Source: Halobacillus_A sp043497005 (lineage in GTDB: Bacteria > Bacillota > Bacilli > Bacillales > Halobacillaceae). Taken from it: a stretch of DNA of 64,000 nucleotides. Both the position numbers and the translations under genes were made by a program. Location: positions 868,001 through 932,000 of the forward strand of contig NZ_JBIEKE010000001.1 in NCBI RefSeq assembly GCF_043497005.1, read 5' to 3'. Below the pieces are notes generated by a model. The model saw nothing but the letters and a program-made list of their open reading frames with translations, made no database searches and was not told where the DNA came from. This document shows positions 16,387-24,521 of the stretch, in pieces (position 1 is the first letter of the stretch; every line of letters begins with the position of its first letter).

Positions 16387-17234
16387 TGCCTGAACAAGCG
16401 ATCGAAGTCAAAAATCTCACATTTGAGTACCCTGATACGGAAGAATCCGTCTTGAAGAATATCAACTTTTCCATCGACTATGGTGAAATCCTCGGCATCA
16501 TCGGTCCTACAGGTGCTGGAAAATCAACATTAGCTATGTGTGTGAATGGCCTTGTGCCTCAAGTGATCCAAGGAGAGATGGAAGGGGAAATCAAAGTCAA
16601 AGGCATGAATGTCCACGAAAGTAATGTGGCTGCGATGTCTGAACATGTCGGCTTTGTTTTTCAGGAACCTGAGAATCAATTGAGCCAGATGACGATTGAA
16701 GAAGAAATCGCCTTTGGTATGGGGAACCTGGGCGTCCCGCGGGATGAAATGCTTATCCGCATTAAAGATGCACTCTCTCAAGTCGGCTTGGAAGGTTTCG
16801 AAGAACGCAGCCCGCTTGCCTTATCCGGTGGGCAGCAACAGCGTCTCGCGATTGCGGCAGTCTTAGCGATGAGACCGACCATCATGATTATGGACGAGCC
16901 GACATCCATGCTTGATCCAAAAGGGAAGAATGAAGTCTACGATGTGTTGAAGAATCTAAAAGCCTATGGAATGACAGGAATCATCATCGATCATGAGGTA
17001 GAGAGAATCGCCGCCTATTGTGATAAGGTCTTAGTTTTGGACGAGGGCGAAGTTCAAATGTTCGGCACGACGGAAGAAGTTTTTACAGAAATCGACCGCT
17101 TGCATGAATTGACCTTACACGCCCCGCAAGTGACCGAATTCTTATCACAGTACAATAAAGCGTACAATGGGGATGCAGCGCTTGCGACAACACTCGAAAA
17201 AGCTGTTCAATCTTATGAAAGCGCAAACAAATAA
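16386..17234 (+). CDS. ecfA1: ECF transporter ATPase, canonical copy
   Basis: A 282-residue ABC ATPase: Walker A GPTGAGKST, Q-loop VFQEPENQLSQMT, signature LSGGQQQRL, Walker B IMIMDEPT, and switch His in IIDHEVE. The start ATG (16386) shares its A with the TGA of ecfT and is preceded by GGAGGTG. It pairs with the next ATPase, whose signature motif is degenerate, so this subunit probably completes the one fully active site. Confidence 0.93.
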   Translation: MPEQAIEVKNLTFEYPDTEESVLKNINFSIDYGEILGIIGPTGAGKSTLAMCVNGLVPQVIQGEMEGEIKVKGMNVHESNVAAMSEHVGFVFQEPENQLSQMTIEEEIAFGMGNLGVPRDEMLIRIKDALSQVGLEGFEERSPLALSGGQQQRLAIAAVLAMRPTIMIMDEPTSMLDPKGKNEVYDVLKNLKAYGMTGIIIDHEVERIAAYCDKVLVLDEGEVQMFGTTEEVFTEIDRLHELTLHAPQVTEFLSQYNKAYNGDAALATTLEKAVQSYESANK

Positions 17235-17254
17235 CGTTTGAGGGGGCAGAAACG

Positions 17255-18112
17255 ATGCAACCATATATGTCTGTGAAAAATGTCTCTCATGTTTACCCGA
17301 ACGGTGTGACAGCGATCAAAGATATCAATCTCGATATTTATGAAGGAGAAGTCGTCGCGATTCTTGGTAGTAATGGCTCAGGAAAGACGACGCTCGTGAA
17401 GCACTTCAACGGGCTGTTAACCCCGACCAAAGGTGAAATCACCGTAGGTGGGTTAAACACGAAGAAGGAGAAAATATCCAAGCTCTCAAGCTTAGTCGGG
17501 TATGTCTTCCAAAATCCGAATCACCAGACGTTTCTTCCTTCAGTGAGGAAAGAGTTGGAATATGGCTGTACCAATTTGAAAATGTCTGAAAGTGAGATCG
17601 AGGAAAGAGTCAACAAAGCCATTGAGCTGTTTGAACTGGAGGAGAGCCTCGATGATAATCCATTTGATTTGAATTCAAGTCAGCGGAAAGAGGTGGCGAT
17701 GGCATCGATCATGGCGGTTTCCCCTAAAGTGATCGTCCTGGATGAACCGACGACGGGGCAGGACCATAAAGGTTGTAAACGTGTCCTCGACTTAGTGAGG
17801 ATGTTCAAAGATCATGGACACATCGTTGTTTTGATTACCCACGATATGCACCTGATCGGGGAATTGAATTGCCGTACAGTCGTCATGAATCAGAGTAGGA
17901 AAATTGCCGATGATCAAGCGGATATCGTTTTTTCCCACAAAGGTGTCATGGAAGAAGCGGGCCTTCAGCCACCGCAAATCACAAGCTTCGCCAATGAGTT
18001 ATCAAATTTGGATTCAAATAAAACGTACTTAACGATCGATTCCATTCTTTCGTGGATCAAAGAAAACAAAGAGAAGAAAGAGGAGGCTGTTCAAATTGGC
18101 TCAGGATCTTAA
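17255..18112 (+). CDS. ecfA2: ECF transporter ATPase with degenerate signature motif
   Basis: A 285-residue ABC ATPase with Walker A GSNGSGKTT, Q-loop VFQNPNHQTF, Walker B VIVLDEPT and switch THDMH. The usual LSGGQ signature reads LNSSQRKEV, losing both glycines. Because signature and Walker A motifs act across the dimer, the heterodimer with ecfA1 should have one normal and one weakened site. The 3' end overlaps the next gene by 17 bases. Otherwise length and order are normal. Confidence 0.92.
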   Translation: MQPYMSVKNVSHVYPNGVTAIKDINLDIYEGEVVAILGSNGSGKTTLVKHFNGLLTPTKGEITVGGLNTKKEKISKLSSLVGYVFQNPNHQTFLPSVRKELEYGCTNLKMSESEIEERVNKAIELFELEESLDDNPFDLNSSQRKEVAMASIMAVSPKVIVLDEPTTGQDHKGCKRVLDLVRMFKDHGHIVVLITHDMHLIGELNCRTVVMNQSRKIADDQADIVFSHKGVMEEAGLQPPQITSFANELSNLDSNKTYLTIDSILSWIKENKEKKEEAVQIGSGS

Positions 18113-18977
18113 ATGGAAAGCAAAAGCAAATCGACCAGAATCAGCAGATCAATCACAATATCATATTCGGTGCCGTCCCGGTGATGTGGAGAAATATGTA
18201 TTGCTTCCTGGGGATCCGGAACGTGTGGGACAGATGGCTGAGCTATGGGATGAGAAAGAACATATCGCGACTTACCGTGAACATGTGACCTATACGGGTA
18301 AAGTGGGCGGCGTAGGAATATCCGCCTGCTCGACAGGAGCGGGTGGTCCATCAACGGCAAGTGCTTTGGAAGAGCTCGCAGAAGTAGGGGCGGAAACCTT
18401 CCTGCGTGTCGGAACATGTGGGGTGATGCAGGAGGACATTTCACCAGGTGACTTGATCATCTGTGCAGGTGCTGTCCGCTACGATGGGACAAGTGATCAG
18501 TATGTCGACCAAAAGTTCCCTGCGATTGCAAATCAGGAAGTGGTGATGGCGACGATCGAGGCCGCTGAGCGACTAGGCGTGACCTATCATGTGGGCATTG
18601 GCTACACGGCAGCTTCCTTTTTCTGTGGCCAAGGACGTCCAGGGTTTAACAATTATAACCAGAGCTGGATGCATACGATCATGGACGATATGCAGCGAGC
18701 TGGTGTCCTCAACTTCGAAATGGAAGCCGCAACGGTTCTGACCTTGAGCAGTTTATTCAATTTAAGAGCGGGGGCTATTTTTACAGCAGTTGCCAACAGA
18801 GTGAAAGATGAATTCGAATATAAAGGGGAAGGCGTGGAACAATCGATCGCTGTGGCGACAGAAGCCATCAAAATCCTGAGCCACTGGGATCAGTTGAAGA
18901 AAGATTCAGGGAAGCCTTACTTTTACCCATCCTTATTAACGCAACAAAATAAAGTTGAAGGAGGAAGTGTTCTATGA
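18096..18977 (+). CDS. Nucleoside phosphorylase (uridine phosphorylase-like, PNP_UDP_1)
   Basis: A 293-residue protein of the NP-I family: CRPGDVEKYVLLPGDPERV binds phosphate, GGPSTASALEELAEVGAETFLRVGTCG is the family core, AVRYDGTSDQYV resembles the uridine phosphorylase substrate loop, and NFEMEAATVLTLS holds the ribose-binding Glu-Met-Glu. It would split a nucleoside with phosphate into base and pentose-1-phosphate. TTG start nine bases after AGGAGG, inside the end of ecfA2. Substrate preference (uridine, inosine or a 5'-modified nucleoside) is uncertain. Confidence 0.88.
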   Translation: MAQDLKWKAKANRPESADQSQYHIRCRPGDVEKYVLLPGDPERVGQMAELWDEKEHIATYREHVTYTGKVGGVGISACSTGAGGPSTASALEELAEVGAETFLRVGTCGVMQEDISPGDLIICAGAVRYDGTSDQYVDQKFPAIANQEVVMATIEAAERLGVTYHVGIGYTAASFFCGQGRPGFNNYNQSWMHTIMDDMQRAGVLNFEMEAATVLTLSSLFNLRAGAIFTAVANRVKDEFEYKGEGVEQSIAVATEAIKILSHWDQLKKDSGKPYFYPSLLTQQNKVEGGSVL

Positions 18978-19774
18978 AAATCGGAATCGTTGGAGGCACA
19001 GGTTTTTACAATTTAGTTGACGGCATGAAGGAAGTGCAGGTATCAACAGAATATGGTGATGTCGTTGTCTATAAAGGGCAGCATGAAGGAAAAGAAATCT
19101 ATTTCCTGCCGAGGCACGGGAAATCGCATGACAGCCTTGCCCACCAAATCAATTACCGGGCAAACATCATGGCACTGAAACAGCTCGGTACAGATCATGT
19201 GCTTGCAATGTGTGCCGTTGGTTCATTGAATCCTAATATCCCTGTCGGAGCGCTTGCACTCCTGGATCAATTTATGGATGTCACGACGAAGCGTGTATCG
19301 ACTTACGATAAATACTCTGTGGAGATCACTCAGCCTTACTGTCCGGACTTGAACGCCACGTTCTTAGAGGCAGCCAAAGAGCTGAATATGGATATAACAC
19401 CAAAAGCGAATTACATCTGTGTGGACGGCCCCCGTTACGAAACAGCATTGGAAATTAATATTTATAAGCAATGGGGAATGGATGTTGTCGGCATGACGAA
19501 TGCGACAGAAGCGATTCTGGCAAGAGAACTGGGCATCGCTTATGCGGTCGTTACGATGTCTACAGACCTCGCGGCAGGAACGACGGACGTTCCGCCAGAT
19601 CTTGATACACATAAAAATGTGGTCATTGATAATCAGGATAAAATCAGAGACCTTTTCTTGAAAACGATTGAACTTGCGAAAGATGACAAACCATCGATTG
19701 CGCACGAAGCTTATGCGAGAGCTTTAAAAGCCCGTGAAGAAAAGCTTGAAAAATTAGAAGCGACGAAGGTATAA
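18974..19774 (+). CDS. MTAP-type purine nucleoside phosphorylase
   Basis: A 266-residue protein of the methylthioadenosine phosphorylase branch: MKIGIVGGTGFYNL, FLPRHGKSHDSLAHQINYRANI for phosphate and 5'-group contacts, DGPRYETALEI, and MTNATEAILARELGIAYAVV with STDLAAG for the purine. It would release adenine or hypoxanthine from MTA, 5'-deoxyadenosine or their deaminated forms and give 5-modified ribose-1-phosphate. ATGA overlap with the previous phosphorylase. Two different phosphorylases in one operon suggest more than one nucleoside is handled. Confidence 0.9.
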   Translation: MKIGIVGGTGFYNLVDGMKEVQVSTEYGDVVVYKGQHEGKEIYFLPRHGKSHDSLAHQINYRANIMALKQLGTDHVLAMCAVGSLNPNIPVGALALLDQFMDVTTKRVSTYDKYSVEITQPYCPDLNATFLEAAKELNMDITPKANYICVDGPRYETALEINIYKQWGMDVVGMTNATEAILARELGIAYAVVTMSTDLAAGTTDVPPDLDTHKNVVIDNQDKIRDLFLKTIELAKDDKPSIAHEAYARALKAREEKLEKLEATKV

Positions 19775-19775
19775 G

Positions 19776-21221
19776 ATGAGCGTTGTCATCAGTCAGGCGG
19801 AATGGATCGACAGGGAAGGTTCAGTGAGAACGGGTGACCTTGTGATCAAGGAGGGGAAAATCGAGAAAATTTTTCCTTCTGCTTCCTACCCCGGTGGCAC
19901 TGAAATGCAAAAGGTGGATGCCAGCGGGCAGTTGATGATCCCTGGCATGACGAATGCCCATTATCACTCTTATTCCAACTTGCTCAAAAGTACAGAAACC
20001 GACCTGCCTTTAGAACTATGGTCCTTATATACAGTTGCCTATGGCCATTCCTTAACAGATGAAGATATTTATTTAGCGGTTCTGCTGGGAGCAGCAGAAA
20101 TGATCCGTAGTGGGGTGACTTCTTGTTTGGACCACTTCCCGCATATTTCGAAATCGGAAAGCGCCTTAGAAGCCTATTTCGAATCGGGGATCCATGTATC
20201 CTTTGCTCCTATGATCCACGATGTGCCTGATCATCAATTTCTTCAGTTAGAATTACCGGATGATATAAGAAGAAAAATGGAAGTCCCACCAAGATCGTTA
20301 GCAGAATTGAATGATTTCTACAGCAACTTGATCGACAAGTGGCATGGAAAAGCGGACCGGATCCAGCTGACGGTGGGTCCGAATGCCCCCCAAAGGTGTT
20401 CCGCTGATGCCTTGGAGTTATGTGATCAACTTAGCAGAACCTATAATCTTCCTATTCATACCCACCTTTTGGAAACGAAAATCCAAAGAGATTATGGGAG
20501 GCGCCATTATGGGGAGGGCGGGGTCATTAAACACTTGGATCAAGCCGGCATTCTCGATAACCGCCTCACCGCTGCACATGCAATATGGGTGGATGACTGG
20601 GAAACGGACCTTCTCCAGGAGCGTGGGGTATCGATTGTCCATAATCCGGCAAGTAACATGATTTTGGGCAGTGGAAAAGCGCCGGTCTTTGATTATTTAC
20701 AAAAAGGGTTGCCCGTGGGATTAGGAACCGATGCTTCCAATTGTGGAACCACTCACAGTCTCTTTGAAACGATGAAACTGGCAGCCATGATGCCGCGGAT
20801 GTGCGAAAGGGATCCTGAAAGATGGCCGGACGCCTCACAAGTCTTTGGAATGGCCACTGTCCAAGGGGCGCTTGTACTGGGAAATGAAAATCGAAAAGGT
20901 GATATTCAGGAAGGCTTTGACGCCGATCTTGTTTTCCTCAATAAAAACACGACGACATGGGCGAATACTCATGATGCCGTTACCCAACTGGTCTTCCATG
21001 AAAATGGTTCTTCCATCGATTCCGTCATGATCCGGGGAGAATGGGTAATGAAAAATAAGGAGATCACATCATTTGATGAGAAACGAGTGATCCAGCGGGT
21101 GCAGGAACGAGCAGATACGCTCAGCGAAAACAGTGCAGAAGCTGTTGAACTCGCTGACCTGCTAAGGGTTCATGTGGAAAAGTTTTACCATCATTTTTAT
21201 AACTGGAGGAATGAAAGATGA
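19776..21221 (+). CDS. Amidohydrolase, MTA/SAH/5'-deoxyadenosine deaminase-like
   Basis: A 481-residue metal-dependent amidohydrolase with every metal and catalytic position in place: NAHYHSYSN (first H-x-H), HTHLLET, AHAIWVDD, VHNPASNMILGSG and LGTDASNCG. This pattern is that of deaminases acting on purine nucleosides and guanine. In this operon, deamination of imported MTA, SAH or 5'-deoxyadenosine before phosphorolysis is the best guess. One base separates it from the previous stop, and its own stop overlaps the aldolase start. Confidence 0.82.
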   Translation: MSVVISQAEWIDREGSVRTGDLVIKEGKIEKIFPSASYPGGTEMQKVDASGQLMIPGMTNAHYHSYSNLLKSTETDLPLELWSLYTVAYGHSLTDEDIYLAVLLGAAEMIRSGVTSCLDHFPHISKSESALEAYFESGIHVSFAPMIHDVPDHQFLQLELPDDIRRKMEVPPRSLAELNDFYSNLIDKWHGKADRIQLTVGPNAPQRCSADALELCDQLSRTYNLPIHTHLLETKIQRDYGRRHYGEGGVIKHLDQAGILDNRLTAAHAIWVDDWETDLLQERGVSIVHNPASNMILGSGKAPVFDYLQKGLPVGLGTDASNCGTTHSLFETMKLAAMMPRMCERDPERWPDASQVFGMATVQGALVLGNENRKGDIQEGFDADLVFLNKNTTTWANTHDAVTQLVFHENGSSIDSVMIRGEWVMKNKEITSFDEKRVIQRVQERADTLSENSAEAVELADLLRVHVEKFYHHFYNWRNER

Positions 21222-21820
21222 GTTATGAATTATTGAAAAAAGAACTACAGCATGTATCCCATAAGGTTTATCAAAAAGGGTTCACCCAGGCGACGGGTGG
21301 AAATATCAGTGTAAGAATTCCAGGGACAGACTATGTGCTTATTAAAAGAAGCGGGGTCAGCCTCGGGGAAGTGAGCAGGGAAGATGCACTCGTTGTCAAT
21401 ATGGAAGGGGAGGTCATCGAAGGACAAGGAAAGCCCTCGAAAGAAATCGGTTTTCACCTCGGGGTCTATAAAGTCCGTCCTGACGCCAACGCGGTCGTCC
21501 ACTGCCATCCCAATTACGCGATTGGATATGCCTGTTTAGGAGAAGAGCTTCCCCTTCCTACCGTGACGGCAAGGAAACTTCTCGGACATGTGCCAGTGGC
21601 AGACGTCGCTCCATCCGGATCCAAGGAGCTTGCGCAGCATGTGACCGACGTTTTCACCCAGTACCCGGATATCAAAATTACGTTGATGAAGGATCATGGC
21701 GTCTGCTCAGTCGGACCGACTCTTGAAGCAGCCTACAATGTCGTCGATCTTACAGAAGCAACAGCCAAGCAGGCCTTTATTTTAACTCAATTACGCGCAG
21801 GTGTTCCGGTCACAAACTAA
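21218..21820 (+). CDS. Class II (zinc) aldolase of the fuculose/rhamnulose-phosphate type
   Basis: A 200-residue class II aldolase: FTQATGGNISVR near the N-terminus, the proposed acid/base Glu in SKEIGFHLGVY, zinc ligands in VHCHPNYA and the third His in MKDHGVCSV. It would cleave a ketose-1-phosphate to DHAP and an aldehyde. The upstream isomerase-type partner (21837) would supply 5-deoxyribulose-, methylthioribulose- or ribulose-1-phosphate, giving acetaldehyde, methylthioacetaldehyde or glycolaldehyde respectively. ATGA overlap with the deaminase gene. Confidence 0.9.
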   Translation: MSYELLKKELQHVSHKVYQKGFTQATGGNISVRIPGTDYVLIKRSGVSLGEVSREDALVVNMEGEVIEGQGKPSKEIGFHLGVYKVRPDANAVVHCHPNYAIGYACLGEELPLPTVTARKLLGHVPVADVAPSGSKELAQHVTDVFTQYPDIKITLMKDHGVCSVGPTLEAAYNVVDLTEATAKQAFILTQLRAGVPVTN

Positions 21821-21836
21821 TGGGAGGGGGATTATC

Positions 21837-22916
21837 ATGACTGATATTCAACAATTGGTGCAGCGTTATCAAGAAGAAAACCTAGCACTTCCGATCTGGT
21901 TCGAAGAGGGAACGTTGAAAGTCATCGATCAGACAAAATTACCTTTTTCTGAAGAGGTTCTGACATATGCGACGGTGGAAGAGTTGGGAGAAGCGATCCG
22001 TTCCATGCAGATCCGCGGTTCAGGAGCGATCGGCATCTGCGGGGCCTATGGCCTGTACTTAGCGGCCCTTGTCTCGGATGGCGATCCAGAATCCGTAAAG
22101 GAAGCTGGTGCCTTATTGAAAAGCACACGCCCGACGGCTGTGAACTTGATGAAGACGGTAGATGAAATGACGGCATCCATCAAGGGGGCAGGGCAGACAC
22201 TAATCCGTGTGATGGAAGCGAAGACTGTGGAGATTCTGGAGCGTCAGCTTGCCTTTGAATATGAACTCGGCAGACATGGGGCTGACTTGATCGAGGACGG
22301 GGATACGGTTATGACCCACTGTCATTCCGGGGCCCTTGGCGGAGCCGGCTATGGAGGGAGAGCGTTATCTGTCATCCGTACCGCCCACGAGCAGGGAAAG
22401 AATATCCATGTCATCACTTGTGAAACACGGCCTTATCTGCAGGGAGCCCGGATCACGGCGTATGAACTGAAGAAATTCGGAATTCCCCATACGTTGATCA
22501 CCGATAACATGTCAGGATTCTGTATGAGTACAGGGCAGGTTGATAAGGTTGTTGTAGGATCGGATCGGGTGTCTGCAAATGGTGATTTAGCCAATAAGGT
22601 AGGCACGTACATGCATGCACTGGCCGCTAAAGAACATGATATCCCGTTTTATACAGCAACATCCAGCCATACTATAGATTTCGAAACACCGAGCGGGACC
22701 GATATAGAGGTGGAAATGCGTGATTCTAGCGAAGTCACCCACTTGAAAGGCATCGCGATCGCTCCTATAGGAACTAATGCACTCTATCCATCCTTTGATA
22801 TCACGCCGAATGTAATGATCAGCGGAATCATTACCGAAAAAGGCGTAATCACAGCTCCTTACTCAACGAACTTGAGGAAGGTGAATGCCCAAGCAGCGGA
22901 TAAAGTCTCCCAGTAA
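21837..22916 (+). CDS. mtnA: MtnA-type aldose-1-phosphate isomerase
   Basis: About 359 residues of the methylthioribose-1-phosphate isomerase/eIF2B fold. SMQIRGSGAIGICGAYG holds the phosphate-binding Arg-Gly, MTHCHSGALGGAGYGGRAL the catalytic Cys (third residue), and VGSDRVSANGDLANKVGTY the catalytic Asp. It converts a 5-modified ribose-1-phosphate to the ribulose-1-phosphate. No kinase gene is present, which fits a route where the phosphorylases make the 1-phosphate directly. The ATG at 21837 follows GGGAGGGGG; longer upstream starts overlap the aldolase and are unlikely. Confidence 0.9.
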   Translation: MTDIQQLVQRYQEENLALPIWFEEGTLKVIDQTKLPFSEEVLTYATVEELGEAIRSMQIRGSGAIGICGAYGLYLAALVSDGDPESVKEAGALLKSTRPTAVNLMKTVDEMTASIKGAGQTLIRVMEAKTVEILERQLAFEYELGRHGADLIEDGDTVMTHCHSGALGGAGYGGRALSVIRTAHEQGKNIHVITCETRPYLQGARITAYELKKFGIPHTLITDNMSGFCMSTGQVDKVVVGSDRVSANGDLANKVGTYMHALAAKEHDIPFYTATSSHTIDFETPSGTDIEVEMRDSSEVTHLKGIAIAPIGTNALYPSFDITPNVMISGIITEKGVITAPYSTNLRKVNAQAADKVSQ

Positions 22917-22937
22917 GTACGGGAAGGAGGAACTGAT

Positions 22938-23108
22938 ATGGTAAAAGAAGCTATTCTCGCATTGGTTGCAGGAATCTTCATTGGCGTCGTTTTTAAATTG
23001 ATCAAACTTCCTTTACCTGCCCCTCCTGTTCTCGCTGGTGTGCTTGGTGTAGCAGGGGTGTATATCGGCGGCAAAATCATAGAAATGCTTTATATGAGAG
23101 TACAATAA
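22938..23108 (+). CDS. XapX-domain small membrane protein
   Basis: A 56-residue protein with two hydrophobic helices around KLPLPAPPVLAGVLG, the hallmark of the XapX domain (TIGR03510/DUF1427 type). The ATG follows GGGAAGGAGG and lies 21 bases after mtnA, so it belongs to the operon. The function of XapX proteins is not known; here it could assist transport or membrane placement of the importer. Confidence 0.8.
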   Translation: MVKEAILALVAGIFIGVVFKLIKLPLPAPPVLAGVLGVAGVYIGGKIIEMLYMRVQ

Positions 23109-23133
23109 TGATGGGTTAAAAGAGGAAGGACTT

Positions 23134-23277
23134 ATGAGTTAATATGTGCAAATCGAATCGGAAAACTGAACGTGGACCAGGCCTTGTATGAATTCATTGT
23201 TTCTGAAGCTCTTCCGGAGAGTTGTGTGGCGAACGAACAATTTTGGAGTGATTTTGAAGCCCTGTTGGAGGGTCAGG
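23134..23277 (+). pseudogene. Malate synthase G remnant (5' end only)
   Basis: A start with a good site (AGAGGAAGGA then ATG) reads only MS before a TAA, then YVQI, and after a one-base shift RIGKLNVDQALYEFIVSEAL and a FWSDFEALLEG block. This matches the N-terminus of malate synthase G (glcB). Homology then stops near 23277 and the rest of the roughly 720-residue enzyme is absent. It is a frameshifted, 3'-deleted relic, positioned as the next gene of the nucleoside operon. Confidence 0.75.
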
Positions 23278-23280
23278 TAC

Positions 23281-23395
23281 TGTCAATAGTAGTCGTGTCT
23301 GCAGCCGCTGCCGTTGCTCCATAATGGCCTAATCCAAAGAGCAGAGCAGACACGATAGCACCAGTCCACACAATAACTAAGGTTGGGTTATCCCT
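23281..23395 (-). pseudogene. CPBP (CAAX-type) protease fragment
   Basis: On the complementary strand the stretch reads NPTLVIVWTGAIVSALLFGL followed by GHYGATAAA. The ALLFGLGH block is the second His motif of CPBP/Abi membrane proteases. Only some 36 codons survive, facing the malate synthase relic. The junction marks a deletion between two former genes. The rest of the gap 23396-23858 holds the terminator below and the gntR promoter. Confidence 0.6.
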
Positions 23396-23599
23396 CCCCG
23401 AGCAAGGGGAATGATCCCTAGAAGCATGTCATAGTAAATAGATTAGATACATCACAGACATTTAATATTTATAATTAAACAAAAAATTCTCGTTTACTCC
23501 ATCTTCTGCGCTATCAAGATTTGGTGAGATGAAATAAAACAAACGGTTCTGGAGTTAATAGAAACAGTGGAAGATGAAAACTATAAGAAAAGGAAGTAG

Positions 23600-23655
23600 G
23601 CGCTTGTCCCCTGCTGGGTTAATGCTTTAACACACCGGGGGACAAGCGCGTTTTT
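23600..23655. terminator. Long hairpin terminator, also a repeat-family member
   Basis: GCGCTTGTCCCC and GGGGACAAGCGC form a 12-bp perfect stem around TGCTGGGTTAATGCTTTAAC, then GTTTTTTATT. The inner AAAGC/GTTAA pattern recurs in the hairpin at 57499-57548 and in part near 58528-58570. It probably ends the nucleoside operon. Confidence 0.8.
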
Positions 23656-23821
23656 TATTGAGGCTTTTACCTTGGTTTATCCCATATTTATACTTAATTC
23701 AAGCCTGAATCCTCTTTGAATTAACGAGGTTTATTTGCTTTTTCTTCAATAATTCATTTGTGATTTCTAAATTTTTTAAAAATTCAGTTTACAAAATTAT
23801 TAATCTCTTATACAATTTCCA

Positions 23822-23834
23822 GTATACTGTATAC
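23822..23834. promoter_or_regulatory. GntR operator over the gntR-TRAP promoter
   Basis: GTATACTGTATAC is a perfect palindrome around a central base, with TATACT as a likely -10 box. FCD-type GntR proteins bind such short TGTATAC/GTATACA dyads. It lies 25 bases before gntR, so the regulator probably controls itself and the transporter. Confidence 0.65.
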
Positions 23835-23858
23835 AGAAATTTGCGGGTGGAGTGATTC

Positions 23859-24503
23859 ATGAAAAGGGTCAATAAGAAGATGTCGATAACAGAGCAGACG
23901 TACGATTTACTGCGTCAGTCTATTGTTTCTGGTGAGCTCTCTCCTGATCAAGAATTACGGGAAGAGAAAATGGCTAAGCAGATCGGTGTCAGTCGAACAC
24001 CGCTGCGTGATGCTTTGCGCCGTCTTTCTATGGATGGGCTCGTTGTCCTGCGAAATGGCAAACCAGCCAAGGTGGCTACGTTTACGATGGAAGGTTCATT
24101 ACATCTGATGGAGGTCCGCACGCTGCTGGAAACACACAACCTCCGAACGATCACCCCTATTTTATCTAAGGAAATCATCGAACAACTGCGGATTAATGTA
24201 TCGAATCAAAGGAAAGCGATTGCAAAAAAAGATTACGAGACTTTTGTTGAGCTGGATCGGAATTTTCATTTATTGCTTACAAAAGCCAATAGGAATAAGA
24301 AGCTGCAAGATTTAATTTTGCAAATGAATTCAGGGGATTATCGTGCATTTATCATCCTATCGAACACGCTGTCTCAAAGTGCCGACGCTGCTTGTGACGA
24401 GCATGAAAGCATATTGGAGGCGGTACAGGAAGGAGATGTGGAGAGAGCTGTCGAAGCGATGAATATACATATGAACAATATTGTAAAACGAATTACACAA
24501 TAA
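23859..24503 (+). CDS. GntR-family regulator with FCD domain
   Basis: A 214-residue protein: winged helix near the N-terminus (TYDLLRQSIVSGELSPDQELREEKMAKQIGVSRTPLRDALRRL in pieces) and an all-helical FCD ligand domain (MEVRTLLETHNLR, ELDRNFHLLL, CDEHESILEAVQEGD) with metal-binding Asp and His residues. Such regulators sense organic acids or sugar acids and derepress transport or catabolic genes. It is followed 18 bases later by the TRAP binding protein gene and is its likely controller. Confidence 0.9.
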   Translation: MKRVNKKMSITEQTYDLLRQSIVSGELSPDQELREEKMAKQIGVSRTPLRDALRRLSMDGLVVLRNGKPAKVATFTMEGSLHLMEVRTLLETHNLRTITPILSKEIIEQLRINVSNQRKAIAKKDYETFVELDRNFHLLLTKANRNKKLQDLILQMNSGDYRAFIILSNTLSQSADAACDEHESILEAVQEGDVERAVEAMNIHMNNIVKRITQ

Positions 24504-24521
24504 GACATAGGAGGAGTACAT

